A DNA stretch of 64,000 nt from Lineus longissimus (lineage: Eukaryota > Nemertea > Pilidiophora > Heteronemertea > Lineidae): the NCBI RefSeq assembly GCF_910592395.1, contig NC_088321.1, positions 15,314,001-15,378,000 of the forward strand. Direction: 5' to 3'. The notes under the pieces were generated by a model, which saw only the letters and a list, made by a program, of their open reading frames with translations, searched no databases and was not told the DNA's origin. Position numbers and translations under genes: made by a program. Position 1 is the stretch's first letter. Every line of letters begins with the position of its first letter. This document shows, in pieces, positions 1 through 11,557 of the stretch.

Positions 1-306
1 TTCTCAGGTTCTTTCAAGTGGCCTACTTTCCCCCTCCACTACAACTCACTTAAATGTTGTCTAGAGAGCCTGTGGAGAGTGAAGTTAGCTCACAGGCCCT
101 TTTTTCTGCCCGGCAGCCCCCCCCAGAGTACCCCTATATGGAGACTTATAGTCACAGCTGTTGTGGAGCGCTTTGGTACAGCCCCTGTCAATAAAAAGCT
201 CATTGTGAAGTGCTTGTATCATTCAGCGTGTGAATATATCAAATTTAGCAAATAAAGCGCAATCATTGTGCTCATATCAATCATCTTCTCACTTTCTTTC
301 CTTCAG
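1..306 (+). other. Intron sequence of the LEDGF/HRP2-like gene
   Basis: This stretch lies upstream of the first recognisable exon and ends in a good acceptor (pyrimidine-rich tract then CAG at 304-306). I found no exon in it. The 5' part of the gene, which in this family encodes a PWWP domain, would lie before the window start. Confidence 0.5.
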
Positions 307-2309
307 GATATCGACAAGTGTATTACAATCATGTGTGATCTCGAAAATCTACACCTTTCCCCGCTGCATGTGAAGAAAAACCCTAGTATCCTGAACACAA
401 TCAAAAAGGTTAGTGCCTTGTTCGCCCTTTGGAGTCAGCTGCGAGCTCTCTGAGCAGCTCCCACCTCTCCGAGTAATGGCCAGCCACCTCTCAGAGCAAA
501 GCCAGTCTCTAACAGAAGACCACCATGTCCTAATCTTTGATAAGTTTTGACAATTCTTTGACCTTTTTTGCGATTATTTCAGTGTCATCTTCATCGTCTC
601 TCTTTCCAGTGCCGGAAATATAAAAAGAATGAGCGTGTTCGTCAGAAGGCAGAATATATCTACAATAAGTTCAAGGCGATGTTCTTGGCGCTTGGAAATG
701 ACGAGCAGTTTCATCAGGTACGCAAATGTTATTTCTGCTAAGGGCAGAGGGACGCCCCAGTTTGTCAGTCCCGATGGATGTTCGTGATTGAAGGCTTGGC
801 CTGCTCACACGGATGCAGCATCCATCATCATCAGCAAGATGCTGTGCCTCTTTACAAGTCTAGTCGCTGGCCCTGGTGAATGTTGCGCCTTTCCCATTGA
901 TTTTGTATCCCCTGCCAATGGATGACTTCATGAGTCAATTTCAATTTCACGAAACTGCTGAATGACGTCAAATATCTCTTGAGTTTGCAGTGATTTCTCA
1001 TTCTGTTGTATTTTCTGCAGGTACGACTTGCAGTGGATGAAACGCATCAAAAAGAGATTAATGAGGCTGCGGAGAAAGACCAGGAGATGGAAAAAACGGA
1101 GATTGCCGAAACGGACGCGTCCAAGGAAGACAAGGAGAACCAACTTTCGGAAGGAAATACTCCAGAACGGATTGAAGTGATCGAAAAACCTCCCGTCTCC
1201 TTGGAAACGGTGGAGGAGAAAACTGAAAATGTTGATGAAACGAACGTTGATAGTGTGACGGAAACAGAAAACGTCGAATCGGCGGAAATTGAAAATTCGG
1301 AGATTTCTCAAACGGATGAAAAAGTGCTTGAAGTTCAACCGGAGGAAAAGGAGGCTGATCCTGAACCGGTTGCTATGGAAACTGAACCGGTTCCTATGGA
1401 AACTGAAACTGATACTGAAACTGCACCGGTTGGACCGGTTGAACCGGAGCAAGCGCCTGTGGTGAGTGAACCGGAACCGGTTGCGTTACCGGATAGTGCG
1501 GAGTCGCCACCGGTTGAGGACAGTACGGAAACCAAACCAGTTGAGGTAGCAGATGATTTGGAAAAACCTAAAGTTCCGGAAACCAGTCTCATTCCGGATG
1601 CGCCGGAATCACCCGGTTTAGAACCGATTGATAGTCCGGATGATATGGGTAACGATGATATGGACATGGAAATTGATTTAGCGCCGCCTGGTGGCAATGA
1701 AAGTGACGATAGCGTGGCGACGCCATTGCAGGATGAACCGGTGTATGAGGAACCGAAATCTGACGTGGTTCCAGGTGAGGGTGCAGATGGCGCCGGTGCT
1801 GTGACTGCGACAGACTTTAGTAGTATATTTCCGAGTGCTACGAATAACGTCTCCGAAAAAGTCGAGGAGGAAAAAACGGAAGAGGAGGAAGGTGATGAAG
1901 AACCAGATGAGGTAGGGATAATTTTTTTTGATTCTTAAAATCTTCCTTGCAGTTGGCAGTTTGTTCTCCAAATAGAACACAGTATTCCTCAGTTCAGCTT
2001 GCACTCCAAAACATGACTCTAGAAGTCTTCTGTCACATGCACCTATGATAGTTAATAAAGTATGGTATGATATTTTAAAGATTCCTACGCTAATTCCTTG
2101 TTATTTCCTCCCAGACTGGACACCTCGACCTCGAGGCACGGATCGCACAGATCATCAAAAATACAGAGGAGACCACGAATTTTCGAGAAACGGAAAAGGA
2201 GAAGACACCACCACCGCCAGCGCCACCGAAGAAGGTCGAGGAACCATCGGAGATGGAGGAAGACCCACTCATTGATGATGATGAGTTACATAACTTACTC
2301 GGGATCTGA
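307..2309 (+). CDS. PSIP1: LEDGF/HRP2-family chromatin protein (PSIP1/HDGFL2-like), 3' part
   Basis: Four in-phase exons are visible: 307-408, 610-717, 1021-1911 and 2115-2309 (stop TGA 2307-2309), each flanked by AG and GT and all in phase 0. Together they give 431 residues. The first two exons encode an integrase-binding-domain (IBD) fold: DIDKCITIMCDLENLHLSP, then CRKYKKNERVRQKAEYIYNK and FKAMFLALGND. This matches the LEDGF/HRP2 pattern of helix, LKKIRR(F/Y)K and YNKFKxMFL. Known family members read H3K36 methylation through a PWWP domain and recruit transcription and elongation partners through the IBD. The 297-residue exon 1021-1911 is extremely acidic and Pro-Glu-Val rich (repeated EPV/PVEP), so probably disordered. 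The last exon ends in a helix-like LEARIAQIIKNTEE, a PPPPAPP stretch and an acidic tail with an LHNLL motif four residues from a terminal LLGI. The symbol is family-level: PSIP1 and HDGFL2 are vertebrate paralogues and the choice cannot be made here. The gene is truncated by the window edge. Confidence 0.88.
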
Positions 2310-2474
2310 AGCGATTGCATTTTATACTGTGTTGAAATCAGAACTTTACAGCATAGTGAAATCCTGACTTAGTCTATGCTTTCTGTGGCTCTCAAAGTTA
2401 CTTTGTGTAAAATATTTGAAGGGGGACTGCATTTTATTCTTATTGATATATTGCGCTGAACACACTTGTGGATG

Positions 2475-2690
2475 GGTATCCATTCTCCAAGCAGATCTTA
2501 GAATGCTGTGTCTGCCGACCTAGGTTTCCATGACACAATGTCGTCACAGGCGCATGAAAATACCAAAATTGACCAATCAGTAGACAGGTATCCATTCTCC
2601 AAGCAGATCAAAGAATGCTCTCTGCCAACCTAGGTTTGCATGAGACCATCTGAACACGGGCGTGTGAAAATACCGAAAGCAACCAATCAG
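2475..2690 (+). repeat. Two-copy tandem duplication, about 110 bp unit
   Basis: Copies at about 2475-2580 and 2587-2690 share GGTATCCATTCTCCAAGCAG at the start, a middle block around CCTAGGTTT(C/G)CATGA and a shared GACCAATCAG/CAACCAATCAG end. Both copies end in CCAAT, the CCAAT-box core. They have diverged by scattered substitutions. Confidence 0.8.
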
Positions 2691-3913
2691 AAAGCAAGAG
2701 CTGAACCAAAAAAAACCTACAAAAAACACACTCAAACAGGACATGAAAGAGTGATGTGTCTATTGTTATTGCTATGAATCTGGTATTTTCATGTGCCTGT
2801 GATTACTTCAAGACTTCAGCAATGTGACCAGTCTAGGCTGTCACAGTTTTTTCTGGCTTTTCTACTTGACCACGGACATGGAAATTCATGTTTCCAATCG
2901 AGAGGAGGGCATTAGGTAGCTACATGTATGTAAGTGCAAATAATTTTTTACCAAAAGTTGAACTTCCTAACTTCGTCGTGCGCACTGCCAGTTTAGTATG
3001 CTTTTAGTTAGTTTCAATGATGAAAAATTACTCGTAATTGTTATTGCAATTTTCGTGTTGTAAAGATGATGAGTACGATGCTTAAATTGTCAAAAAGCTT
3101 TTGAGTGAGAGCAGAAGTTTGCTTCCATTTCTAAAAGTATTATAAGGAATTGAGTCAGATAGAGCAATATTACATTGACTAATGTCACAACTACTGCCGT
3201 ACTGGGGGACATATTAAAGGGAGAACTTTGGCGTGAGATATTTTGGTTTTTCATACAAAAATGGCTTCCAGCAGGGCCGAGTCTTCTCTAAACAGGATAA
3301 TTGGAAAAAACATTGAACTGCAGTGAAACAATGCACTAGAGTGGGGTGTTACCATAGGCCTACCTGAAGTTCACAAGTCCTGTCAAAGTATCTCGTAACA
3401 TTGGTGAAGATCTAAAGAGATCAGCATTAGTGTGATTCTACAAGTGGTAGGAAGCAGTCGTCAGGTAAATATCGCGCTGAAGTTGCCCTTTTTCAGTTTT
3501 CAGAGTCCAATTTTTACGTGGGAACTGTTAAAATCGATATTGAATCAATTGTTATTTCTGTGTGTTGAAGATGTTAACACACCTTGAATCACGCCGCAAA
3601 CAGGCGATTTAAATCACTGCCACTTGCAATGTAAATTGCATGTGATGATAATCGCATGTTTGCGTTAGTCATCTCTGGTCATTGTGACTTGCGAGTCGAA
3701 ATCAAACCCAGGGAATACTGGTTTTACCTGCAGACAAGTGCCTTTTGTTGCACATCGCAATGATTTAAGTCACCCGTTGCACTCTAGTTTTACAGATTTA
3801 TATCCAGTAGTAGAGAATGTCAAGTGTCAGATAACCACCTTGCAGCCAGAGATAAGTTAAAACTGATGTATATATTTCTTTTCAACGATAGTGTGGAAAG
3901 GTGAATTGCCTGG

Positions 3914-3919
3914 AATAAA
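3914..3919 (+). terminator. Candidate polyadenylation signal (AATAAA)
   Basis: A canonical AATAAA hexamer follows the LEDGF/HRP2-like stop codon. It is the best plus-strand candidate for that gene's 3' end; another AATAAA lies at about 4061. Confidence 0.45.
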
Positions 3920-4477
3920 ACATTTATAGAAATATTAAGGTTTTGTTTTCTGTTTGCCAAATGTCGCCGTCTGCTTGGTCAGTGTTGGGCAACACATCAC
4001 ACGCCCCGAATCGTGATGGATTGTGGATGAATTGCACTGGAACAGAGATTGGGCGATATGAATAAAGAGTAGTAAATGCTTTTATCTAAAACTCCATGTA
4101 CATTTACACTTGGCCTTTCTGTACAAAAATTGAAGTAAAACCATTTGCTAGCCTTTATTCATATCACCCAATATATGCACTTTTTCTGGTGACAGTCCAA
4201 CGACATACTGCTAACCGTTCATTTATCCATTAACTAACACTTGAGTAGAGCAGGCCATTCAGAGCACCTGGGAGGAATTTCTCTGGAAGCAGACGGTGTT
4301 TAAGGAAGGTGACAATGGGTTAATTCACCAACTTTCAGCTTCGAGAACATTACATGGTTTACAGTAAACAAGAGGACTAACAAAGTATGTACATTGTGTA
4401 CATGAGATCAAGTTTTATTATGGATGTGCCTAAAAGCAACACAAATTATATATATATATATCACAGGGGAATATTCA

Positions 4478-4750
4478 TCACAGAAAGACAACATCACAAT
4501 CTGAGCATATCTGAAGACAGGTAAGTCACAAATCGAGTATATTTTCAAACAAATTAGACATAATCTGAGTATATCGGAAGACATGCATCACAATCTGAGT
4601 CTATTTCACAATCGGAGTACATTTGAAAAGACATTAGTCAGAATCTAAACGTCTGAAGACAGATTAGTCACAAACGGAGTATATTTGAAAACACACGTGT
4701 CACTAGTTGAGTATATTGCAGTCACTTTGTCACAGTCTGGCGTTGCACAG
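4478..4750 (+). repeat. Degenerate tandem repeat, unit about 30-35 bp
   Basis: Variants of 'TCACAATCTGAGTATATTTG' followed by GAAGACA or GAAAACA recur about eight times with drifting spacing. It is non-coding. Confidence 0.7.
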
Positions 4751-5069
4751 TATTCAAAAACACATTTGGAAAGATTTTGGCAGAGACATATCGCAGAATA
4801 TATTTTATATGTGACTGAAATTAACAAGCTGACACCTAATTATTTCAAAACAAATACAAGTTGTGTTAAAAAGCAGAAGAATCTAGATAAAACGAGTGTA
4901 AAACTTTGAGTAAATACAATAGCAAAATAGACTGTTAGCTATCACACAAATATATGTATACAAATATTGCAGTTGTGGAAAAAATATATGTACAAAATAA
5001 AAAGTTGAGATCTGTACTCAAAAAGATACCTCGATATTTTCGATGAGTATCTGTAATTTGTTATTGAGA

Positions 5070-5250
5070 CAATGATCACATGATCTGATCACATGATCAC
5101 ATCATGCTGACAAATCCATGACTTCACCATGTTGGCATAATGTATGATCACATTTTGGCAATAAACACGCTCACATCATATGCATGATCACTTTGTTACC
5201 TATCCGTGGTCACATGTGTGCATGATCACATCATGCAGATGATCATCATC
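5070..5250 (+). repeat. Palindromic TGATCACA-rich block
   Basis: The self-complementary words TGATCA and ATGATCACAT occur repeatedly, some overlapping (near 5080-5105), then dispersed to about 5245. This looks like degenerate simple sequence. Confidence 0.6.
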
Positions 5251-5425
5251 TTGACAATAAACCAACTAATGGAAGAGACAAACTAACAAGATTTAGCTCT
5301 CAAATTCAAACTGGACATCAAATACTGAAAAGAATACTGTTTTGGCAAGAAAGTTTTATGTCTGCACAAAATCATGTTGTGCAAATGTCCCTCGTTGCCA
5401 CAGCTCTTAAGGGTTAATTAACCCC

Positions 5426-6704
5426 TTATATTGCACTCACACCCTCTGCGTGACTCTGCTTAATCAGCATGGCCTGATCTTTGCTGAACTGTAGTGTTGG
5501 TACGTCCGTACGTCTTGGCGTTGCATAGTTTTGCTTCTTCCCCTTCTTGGGTTTGATCAAGGCTTGAGTGTACGCCTGGCACTGATCCGACATAACTTTC
5601 CAGTTCTCGATATGACTGAAAGACAAGAAATGCTTTAAATGCCATGAAGAAGGGAATGGTATTACTAGAAAGTCGGATCGAAAATTTCTGTAACGGATTA
5701 GCATAGGCACCAATATTTTTTAGGGATTTTAGATGAACAGTCAGTAGGGTCGGGAGTTAATAGTTTTTGATCATTGGAAATCAGGACAGGGCCTTTTTAA
5801 TTATAGCCAACTTCAGGCATCAACCAATCAAAACACTTACGCAGAAAGTTTCCCATGAAGCATCAAACACAATGCAGCGACCTCCGCGCTGAGTGTTTTA
5901 AGCAAGTCTTTCGGCAAAGGCCGCTGTGACCAAAATACGCTACAGTCGCTGGGTTCTTCCGGAAAGCAGACATCTGATTGGTTGACGGAGCATTTTTTTG
6001 CAAGGTGGTAGAGGCTGATCATTCGGCCCTGCAGTCCTTGCTTCTCCAGGACGAGAGAATATGCCACCTGAGTATCGAACACGCTGCGTAGGTGAATACC
6101 AAACTGTTTTAAGAGGGCAGCACTGTCTTTACGGCAGTCGTGCATGACCTGAAAGGCGTGGAAAGGGTGTGTAACAGTTGGATGAGTGAGGAAGGACATA
6201 AACAAGGGATGTATCAATGTATTTTTAATGATTTTGAAGGCAATTTCAGCCATGAGAAAGTGACAAGACTTGTTTACCTTTGTAACTTCAGCTGATTGCA
6301 GCAACCTGTGAAGGCCACCATTGATCATAATATTCTTATTCGTCACATCTTTGATATCGAATATGTAAACTCGGCCACTAGACGTCGCCACTTGGACTAG
6401 TACAAGCTGACCTGCAAATAGAACATCATTGTGCAATGACCTCCTGGAAACAGCTAGAGGGATCAAGGGCAGAATCCTGGAGCTGGAAATAGGGGGTGGG
6501 CATGCACTGGCCAGGCCAAAAAAACCATTGATGTACTAGTGCATGTAGACAGTAGCTTGTGATGTGAGATTGCCTCCAAACCAACCTACCTGTCGTATAA
6601 TTTTTCTTGATGGTCACGCCAATGACTGGGGCCTCATGGGATAGGATGTGATCAACGGCCTTCTTGGTTTGATCACACGACTCCACAAGTTTGATTCGAC
6701 TCAT
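5426..6704 (-). CDS. EXD1: EXD1-like protein with an inactive 3'-5' exonuclease fold
   Basis: Four coding exons on the minus strand: 6704-6590, 6411-6278, 6148-5841 and 5615-5426 (stop TAA 5428-5426). All have AG/GT borders and matching phases and give 248 residues. The Met at 6704 starts MSRIKLVESC; an AG at 6727-6725 suggests a non-coding 5' exon upstream, possibly ending near 7008. The DEDD-exonuclease fold is visible: strand VIGVTIKK (27-34), LVLVQVATSSGRVYIFDIKD (41-60), VMHDCRKDS (84-92) and a GIHLRSVFDTQVAYSL core. In active relatives the first motif has Asp-x-Glu; here those places are Thr31 and Lys33. The third motif (Y/D) is also not recognisable in SAEVAALCLML, so catalysis is unlikely. 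Mouse EXD1 is likewise an inactive exonuclease-fold RNA adaptor acting with TDRD12 in piRNA biogenesis. The C-terminus is basic (KPKKGKKQ). It is shorter than human EXD1, which has a long tail. Orthology to EXD1 rather than another exonuclease-fold protein is likely but unproven. Confidence 0.82.
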
Positions 6705-7567
6705 ATTTTGTTCTGTAATTGCCACTGTATAAAGAAGAAAAATAGAATGAGAAATCTTAATCGAACCAAGTCTTCCAAGTCTCAACTCTAAATTTCAACA
6801 ACTATGAAATCTGAAAAGACCTAATCGCGAAAAGACCCAATCGGGTCATGAGGCCTTGTCCAATCCGACCAAGACAAATTTTCGTATGAAAAAAGTTCTC
6901 CGCAATCAAGCTAAAATACATGACCTTCAGCCCGACAGCCAACAAAACCGACATGTACGGCACTAGAAATATCACCAAATGGTGACCAGCGTAAATCAAC
7001 CTCACGTACCTCACTGAATACTGTAAAATAACACTTTATTTACACTTTATTTGAAGTTTTGGCATCTTTTCGCGTCCTTGGCTACGGTACTTTCTTATCT
7101 TCCACGCAATAATTGTGTGAAGAGTTTAGTTACAGTTAGTGAGTAGATGTGGCGCCACTACCTAATTGATTGGCTGGTGTTTTCCCAACTTTAATGGATT
7201 CTTGCGTTAAAAAAAGTTGAACGTAAATTTAAGAACATGTTAATAGTCAAAGAGAAAAACATAAGAATTCTTTTCATAGAAACCCAAACAGGTAAATAAT
7301 AGTAATTTGCACTTTTTTTTCATGCATTCGTTTTTAAAGATGCGAACTATAAATCAAAATCTTATTGTCGAACCCACACTATGCATTTCTGATCCTTGCG
7401 TGACTGTGCGTGCAGCGTACCGGGAGCGATTTTGACACTAGAGGCGCTGATTTCGTTCCTCACTGGGGCGAGTTTGTGTTTGCGGAACCTCTGTGAGCTG
7501 GGCGTTCCTCAAGCGATTCATCAACACAAGAAATCGTTAATCAGTGACGAGTCATCGATACATAAAC
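6705..7567. other. Upstream region of the EXD1-like gene
   Basis: This probably contains a minus-strand 5' UTR exon; a GTACGTGAGG-type donor on the minus strand near 7008-7000 would suit one. No other gene is evident. The short reading frames here show no family resemblance. Confidence 0.35.
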
Positions 7568-7706
7568 AGTGGAACCTCTGTTACCGGACACCTCTCTATT
7601 AAGGACAACTTCTCTGTTGAGGACACTAGTTTTGGTCGCAAATTGGTTGTTTCCATTCAATTTGATCTCTCTAATCAGGACACCTCTCTATTAAGGACAG
7701 CACTTG
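7568..7706 (+). repeat. Copy of a dispersed 'GGACACCTCTCTATTAAGG' repeat
   Basis: The block carries alternating forms of GGACACCTCTCTATTAAGGA and 'ATTTGATCTCTCTAATCAGG'. Diverged relatives occur in either orientation near 16205-16345, 17184-17240, 30795-30850, 32050-32175 and 54975-55092. No coding content is seen. Confidence 0.75.
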
Positions 7707-7756
7707 TCAGTCCCGAGGGTGTATGTGTAACAAGTATATACATGTACATTGTAATC

Positions 7757-8653
7757 TGATCTGGCAGAGTGAAAATTACAAGTAATTTCAAATTGATTGA
7801 ATCTCAACGAAATTTTGTTTACAACTTTCTGATGGTAACACAAATATATCCTGCAAATTTCAGCTCAGAATCTTAAGTTGTTCATAATATTTTGAAGTAC
7901 ATGTGTATTGAAAAATATTACCCTGAAGCCACTATGGTTATTCCACCAGCTGGCAGAGGGAAAATTACAATTTGATTTCAAATTGATTGAATCTTAACAT
8001 CATTTTGTGTACAACTTCCCGACAGTAACACGAATATATCCTGGAAATGTCAGCTCAGAAATTCAAGTTGTTTATAATATTTTGAAGTATTTAAAAAAAG
8101 ACCTGCTTGCCACTGCACTGTGACTATGGATATTCCAGCTGGCAGAGGGAAAATTACAGGTTGCATATTAGTGTACCGTATGAGGATTGATCAAAACAAA
8201 ATCTACAGATATTTTTCTCTGAAGTGGGCGTCGTCCGATATCACCTTAACACCTTCAGCACCGAACCAGAAATCTACGTGGCCCAAATCCCCCTTCTTTG
8301 AGCTGGTAATCGGAGTCTCGTGGACTTCATGGAAGAACTATGCCATCGCCATCTTCAGGGCAAGATAGGAACTGATAGTACCGTTTGGTCTTTTCAGTTC
8401 CTATCTTGCCCTGAAGATGGCGATGGCGTAGTTCAGAACTTTAAATGACTTCATGAAAGAACTACGCCATCGCCATCTTCAGGGCATGGGAAGAACTGGA
8501 AAGACCTCTTCTTGTCTTTTCAGTTCCTATCTTGCCCTGAAGATGGCGATGGCGTAGTTCTTTCATGAAGTCCATGAAACTCCGACAACCAGCTCAAAGG
8601 GGAGGGGATTTTAGGCCACCCAGATCCACGTGGTTCGGCGCTGAAGGTGTTAA
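7757..8653 (+). repeat. Composite repeat, copy 1 (tandem units plus nested palindromic element)
   Basis: Three roughly 180-bp units, each beginning near CAGCTGGCAGAG and running through AAATTGATTGAATCT, ACAACTT and ATATATCCTG, occupy about 7757-8160. A palindromic TTAA-flanked element (8246-8653) follows. The same order of parts recurs at 47184-48367, including the linker AGTGTACCGTATGAGGAT and the block before the TTAA. The two loci are therefore copies of one parent element. Confidence 0.85.
8246..8653. mobile_element. MITE-like palindromic element, copy 1, TTAA-flanked
   Basis: Terminal inverted repeats CACCTTCAGCACCGAACCA and TGGTTCGGCGCTGAAGGTG are bounded by TTAA on both sides (8246-8249 and 8650-8653). 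The interior is several back-to-back inverted copies of a segment around GAAGATGGCGATGGCGTAG. TTAA target sites are typical of piggyBac-type transposition, but no transposase is present. Related copies lie at 47705-48367 and 57936-58232. Confidence 0.8.
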
Positions 8654-10052
8654 ACAGGAATTACTAAAGGCGAACAAGTTGAGGAGAATATTTGGAGCTT
8701 CTCTATTGAAGTCTTTGAAGACATAAATGCTTCGAAACCTCTCTATTAAAGGGTCGAAGGGACAACTTGGTAGTTACCTGGCCAGGATGATAATGACTCT
8801 GCTTGCCACCATGCGCCGCCACCAGTAGTATCACGTGAACGAGGTAGCGGGACGGTGTTACGAGGCAGTCCTATGGTGACAACCAGTTCCATTGCATTGT
8901 TTATTGCAGTTCAATGACGTTTCAATTATCCTGTCTGGAGAAGTCACGGCCCAGCTGGAAGTCATTTTTGTATGAAAAACCAACATATCTCATACCCGAG
9001 TTGTCCCTTTAACAAGAATTAATAAAAACTAATAATTCTTGCACTAAAAACGAAATATCGAGCGATTTCTAAAAAAAGTCGTGAGGAGAATGATGATGTT
9101 CGTACAATAACAATATAACCTTATGTAGAAAGTCGATGGGAAGAAGACTGCATAAATGTGGGTGGGGCCGGGAGGGTGTGGTCATGGATTCTTATTTCTG
9201 CTCACATTTCAAATGGGGCTACCGAAGGGCAAGGTTCGCGCGACATAATAAATTTCAGTTCGGTTCTTAAAACTGAGGAGTTGCGTTAACAATGAGTTTT
9301 TACTTTTAGCAAAGTGACAGAAAACTGCCCCCCCCCCCCCCCTGGAAAATGGCCTATTAGTTTTGAACGTGTTTCTGTAATACCTTAAGGTAACCAGACA
9401 GTCTGGTTACTCTGAGGTAATACCTTAGACTTAATAAAGGCCCAATGCAGTCACGTGCCACTGAAGCTTAATTAGGTAATATCAGAGTCTTTCAAATAAT
9501 TGAGTTCGGACCATACTCGGGCCTGCATAACATCATACATCGTCTCAATTAAGATTTAAAGGCCAACCCAGCCTTCCAATTTAGATTTAAAGGCTCAGTT
9601 AATCATTTAAGCATTACAATTGATTTAAAGGCCCGGTACAGCTTAATCTTGTTGAGCCCTAATTGATTCACTTTATCCCTAATTGGCCTAATTGGTGAAA
9701 TTGATCATGTGGTCAAAATTAAATGGTCTGCACAACTGAAAAAAGAGTAAGTTTATTCGAATGACATAGCAATACTTAGCAACAGTTTCTGCCCAGTGAA
9801 ATGTATGTAAATCAAACTATCAGAATAACCCGGCTCATTATAAATGCACTCCCAGCCTCAGAGTTACATCGTACAGCCCATAATAGTATGCCAGAGCTGA
9901 TACTGGCTGTTGTACAGATTGGTTCGTCTCCCTGCGATATCATTATATTTTTAGTTATATCTTAAGAACTGTAAAAGCTATGTAATGCAAATCAATCTGT
10001 ATTAAAGAAAATTGTATTATTTGGGTCACATTTTTGTTTTTGTAGGTTTTGA
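8654..10052. other. Intergenic region, no gene seen
   Basis: No exon with recognisable homology was found. It holds a run of 16 C at 9328-9343 and AT-rich DNA with repeated ATTTAAAGGC(C/T) words near 9550-9635. Confidence 0.5.
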
Positions 10053-10120
10053 TACGGTGGCCCATTAGGGACATCATGTTTTTTTTTAGATTCAAATACG
10101 ATTTTTTTTTCTCGAATTTT

Positions 10121-10850
10121 CTCCACGGAATTAAGTATTTTCTCCGCGGAAATAACATTTATCTCCACGGAAATAAATACTTTTCTCCACGGAAATAACA
10201 TTTATCTCCACGGAAATAAATACTTTTCTCCACGGAAATAAATACTTTTCTCCACGGAAATAACATTTATCTCCACGGAAATAACATTTATCTCCACGGA
10301 AATAAATACTTTTCTCCACGGAAATAAATATTTTTCTCCACGGAAATAACATTTATCTCCACGGAAATAAATACTTTTCTCCACGGAAATAAATACTTTT
10401 CTCCACGGAAATAACATTTATCTCCACGGAAATAACATTTATCTCCACGGAAATAAATACTTTTCTCCACGGAAATAAATACTTTTCTCCACGGAAATAA
10501 CATTTATCTCCACGGAAATAAATACTTTTCTCCACGGAAATAAATACTTTTCTCCACGGAAATAACATTTATCTCCACGGAAATAACATTTATCTCCACG
10601 GAAATAAATACTTTTCTCCACGGAAATAAATACTTTTCTCCACGGAATTAAGTATTTTCTCCGCGGAAATAACATTTATCTCCACGGAAATAAATACTTT
10701 TCTCCACGGAAATAAATACTTTTCTCCACGGAATTAAGTATTTTCTCCGCGGAAATAACATTTATCTCCACGGAAATAAATACTTTTCTCCACGGAAATA
10801 AATACTTTTCTCCACGGAATTAAGTATTTTCTCCGCGGAAATAAATAATT
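10121..10850 (-). repeat. Left tandem array of the foldback element
   Basis: About 33 units of 21-22 bp sharing the core CTCCACGGAAATAA. Two main variants alternate: a 22-bp form with TACTTTT and a 21-bp form with CATTTAT. A third form, CTCCGCGGAA or CACGGAATTAAGTATTTT, is concentrated near the ends. Confidence 0.9.
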
Positions 10851-11195
10851 GATTCCGCTGATATGATTGGTCCTGCATTTTAGAGGACGAGGTCAAGGTG
10901 AAACTATTAACCCTTAAACCCCAACCTTGCGGTAGGCTCGGGAACCAAGCTGTACAGGCGCTGCCCGCTGGAACACGAGGCCGCTTGTCAATCCCGTTTG
11001 ACATTGTCAGATCTGACTATACGTGTATAGTGTTGGCATGAAGACTGTGGAAGATGTAAGTAACACGATGATTGTCAGATTTGATACGTTTTGAATCATA
11101 AAAATGCAGTTGGTAGCATCTTTGTAGAGTGGCCTAGTATCAGTGAAGAAAACGGTACGTGGAGACCCACTGCCGATGTTATGTATAGCTAGCTA

Positions 11196-11205
11196 TCGCG
11201 CGCAG
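11196..11205. other. Symmetry centre of the foldback element
   Basis: The ten bases TCGCGCGCAG separate the arms. The flanking TAGCTAGCTATACATAAC and its complement pair perfectly and continue outward, so this would be the loop of a giant hairpin. Confidence 0.85.
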
Positions 11206-11557
11206 TAGCTAGCTATACATAACATCGGCAGTGGGTCTCCACGTACCGTTTTCTTCACTGATACTAGGCCACTCTACAAAGATGCTACCAACTGCATTTT
11301 TATGATTCAAAACGTATCAAATCTGACAATCATCGTGTTACTTACATCTTCCACAGTCTTCATGCCAACACTATACACGTATAGTCAGATCTGACAATGT
11401 CAAACGGGATTGACAAGCGGCCTCGTGTTCCAGCGGGCAGCGCCTGTACAGCTTGGTTCCCGAGCCTACCGCAAGGTTGGGGTTTAAGGGTTAATAGTTT
11501 CACCTTGACCTCGTCCTCTAAAATGCAGGACCAATCATATCAGCGGAATCAATTATT

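Larger units (their letters stand above)
2310..3930 (+). other. Probable 3' UTR of the LEDGF/HRP2-like gene
   Basis: This follows the TGA at 2307-2309 and has no exon-like reading frame. The first good polyadenylation signal downstream on this strand is at 3914-3919, so the stretch is probably a 1.6-kb 3' UTR. It contains a tandem duplication (2475-2690). The extent is inferred from the signal only. Confidence 0.45.
3931..5425. other. Intergenic region between two convergent genes, with low-complexity repeats
   Basis: This separates the LEDGF/HRP2-like gene (plus) from the EXD1-like gene (minus), which converge here. I see no gene. It holds a short TA run (about 4446-4461), a degenerate tandem array at 4478-4750 and a TGATCACA-rich block at 5070-5250. 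TTTATT on the plus strand near 4414 or 4155 could serve as the polyadenylation signal of the minus-strand gene. Confidence 0.5.

Noticed and set aside
1335-1697. A minus-strand gene rich in Ser and Gly opposite the LEDGF-like acidic exon
   Set aside because: It is the antisense shadow of the Glu/Pro/Val-rich coding exon.
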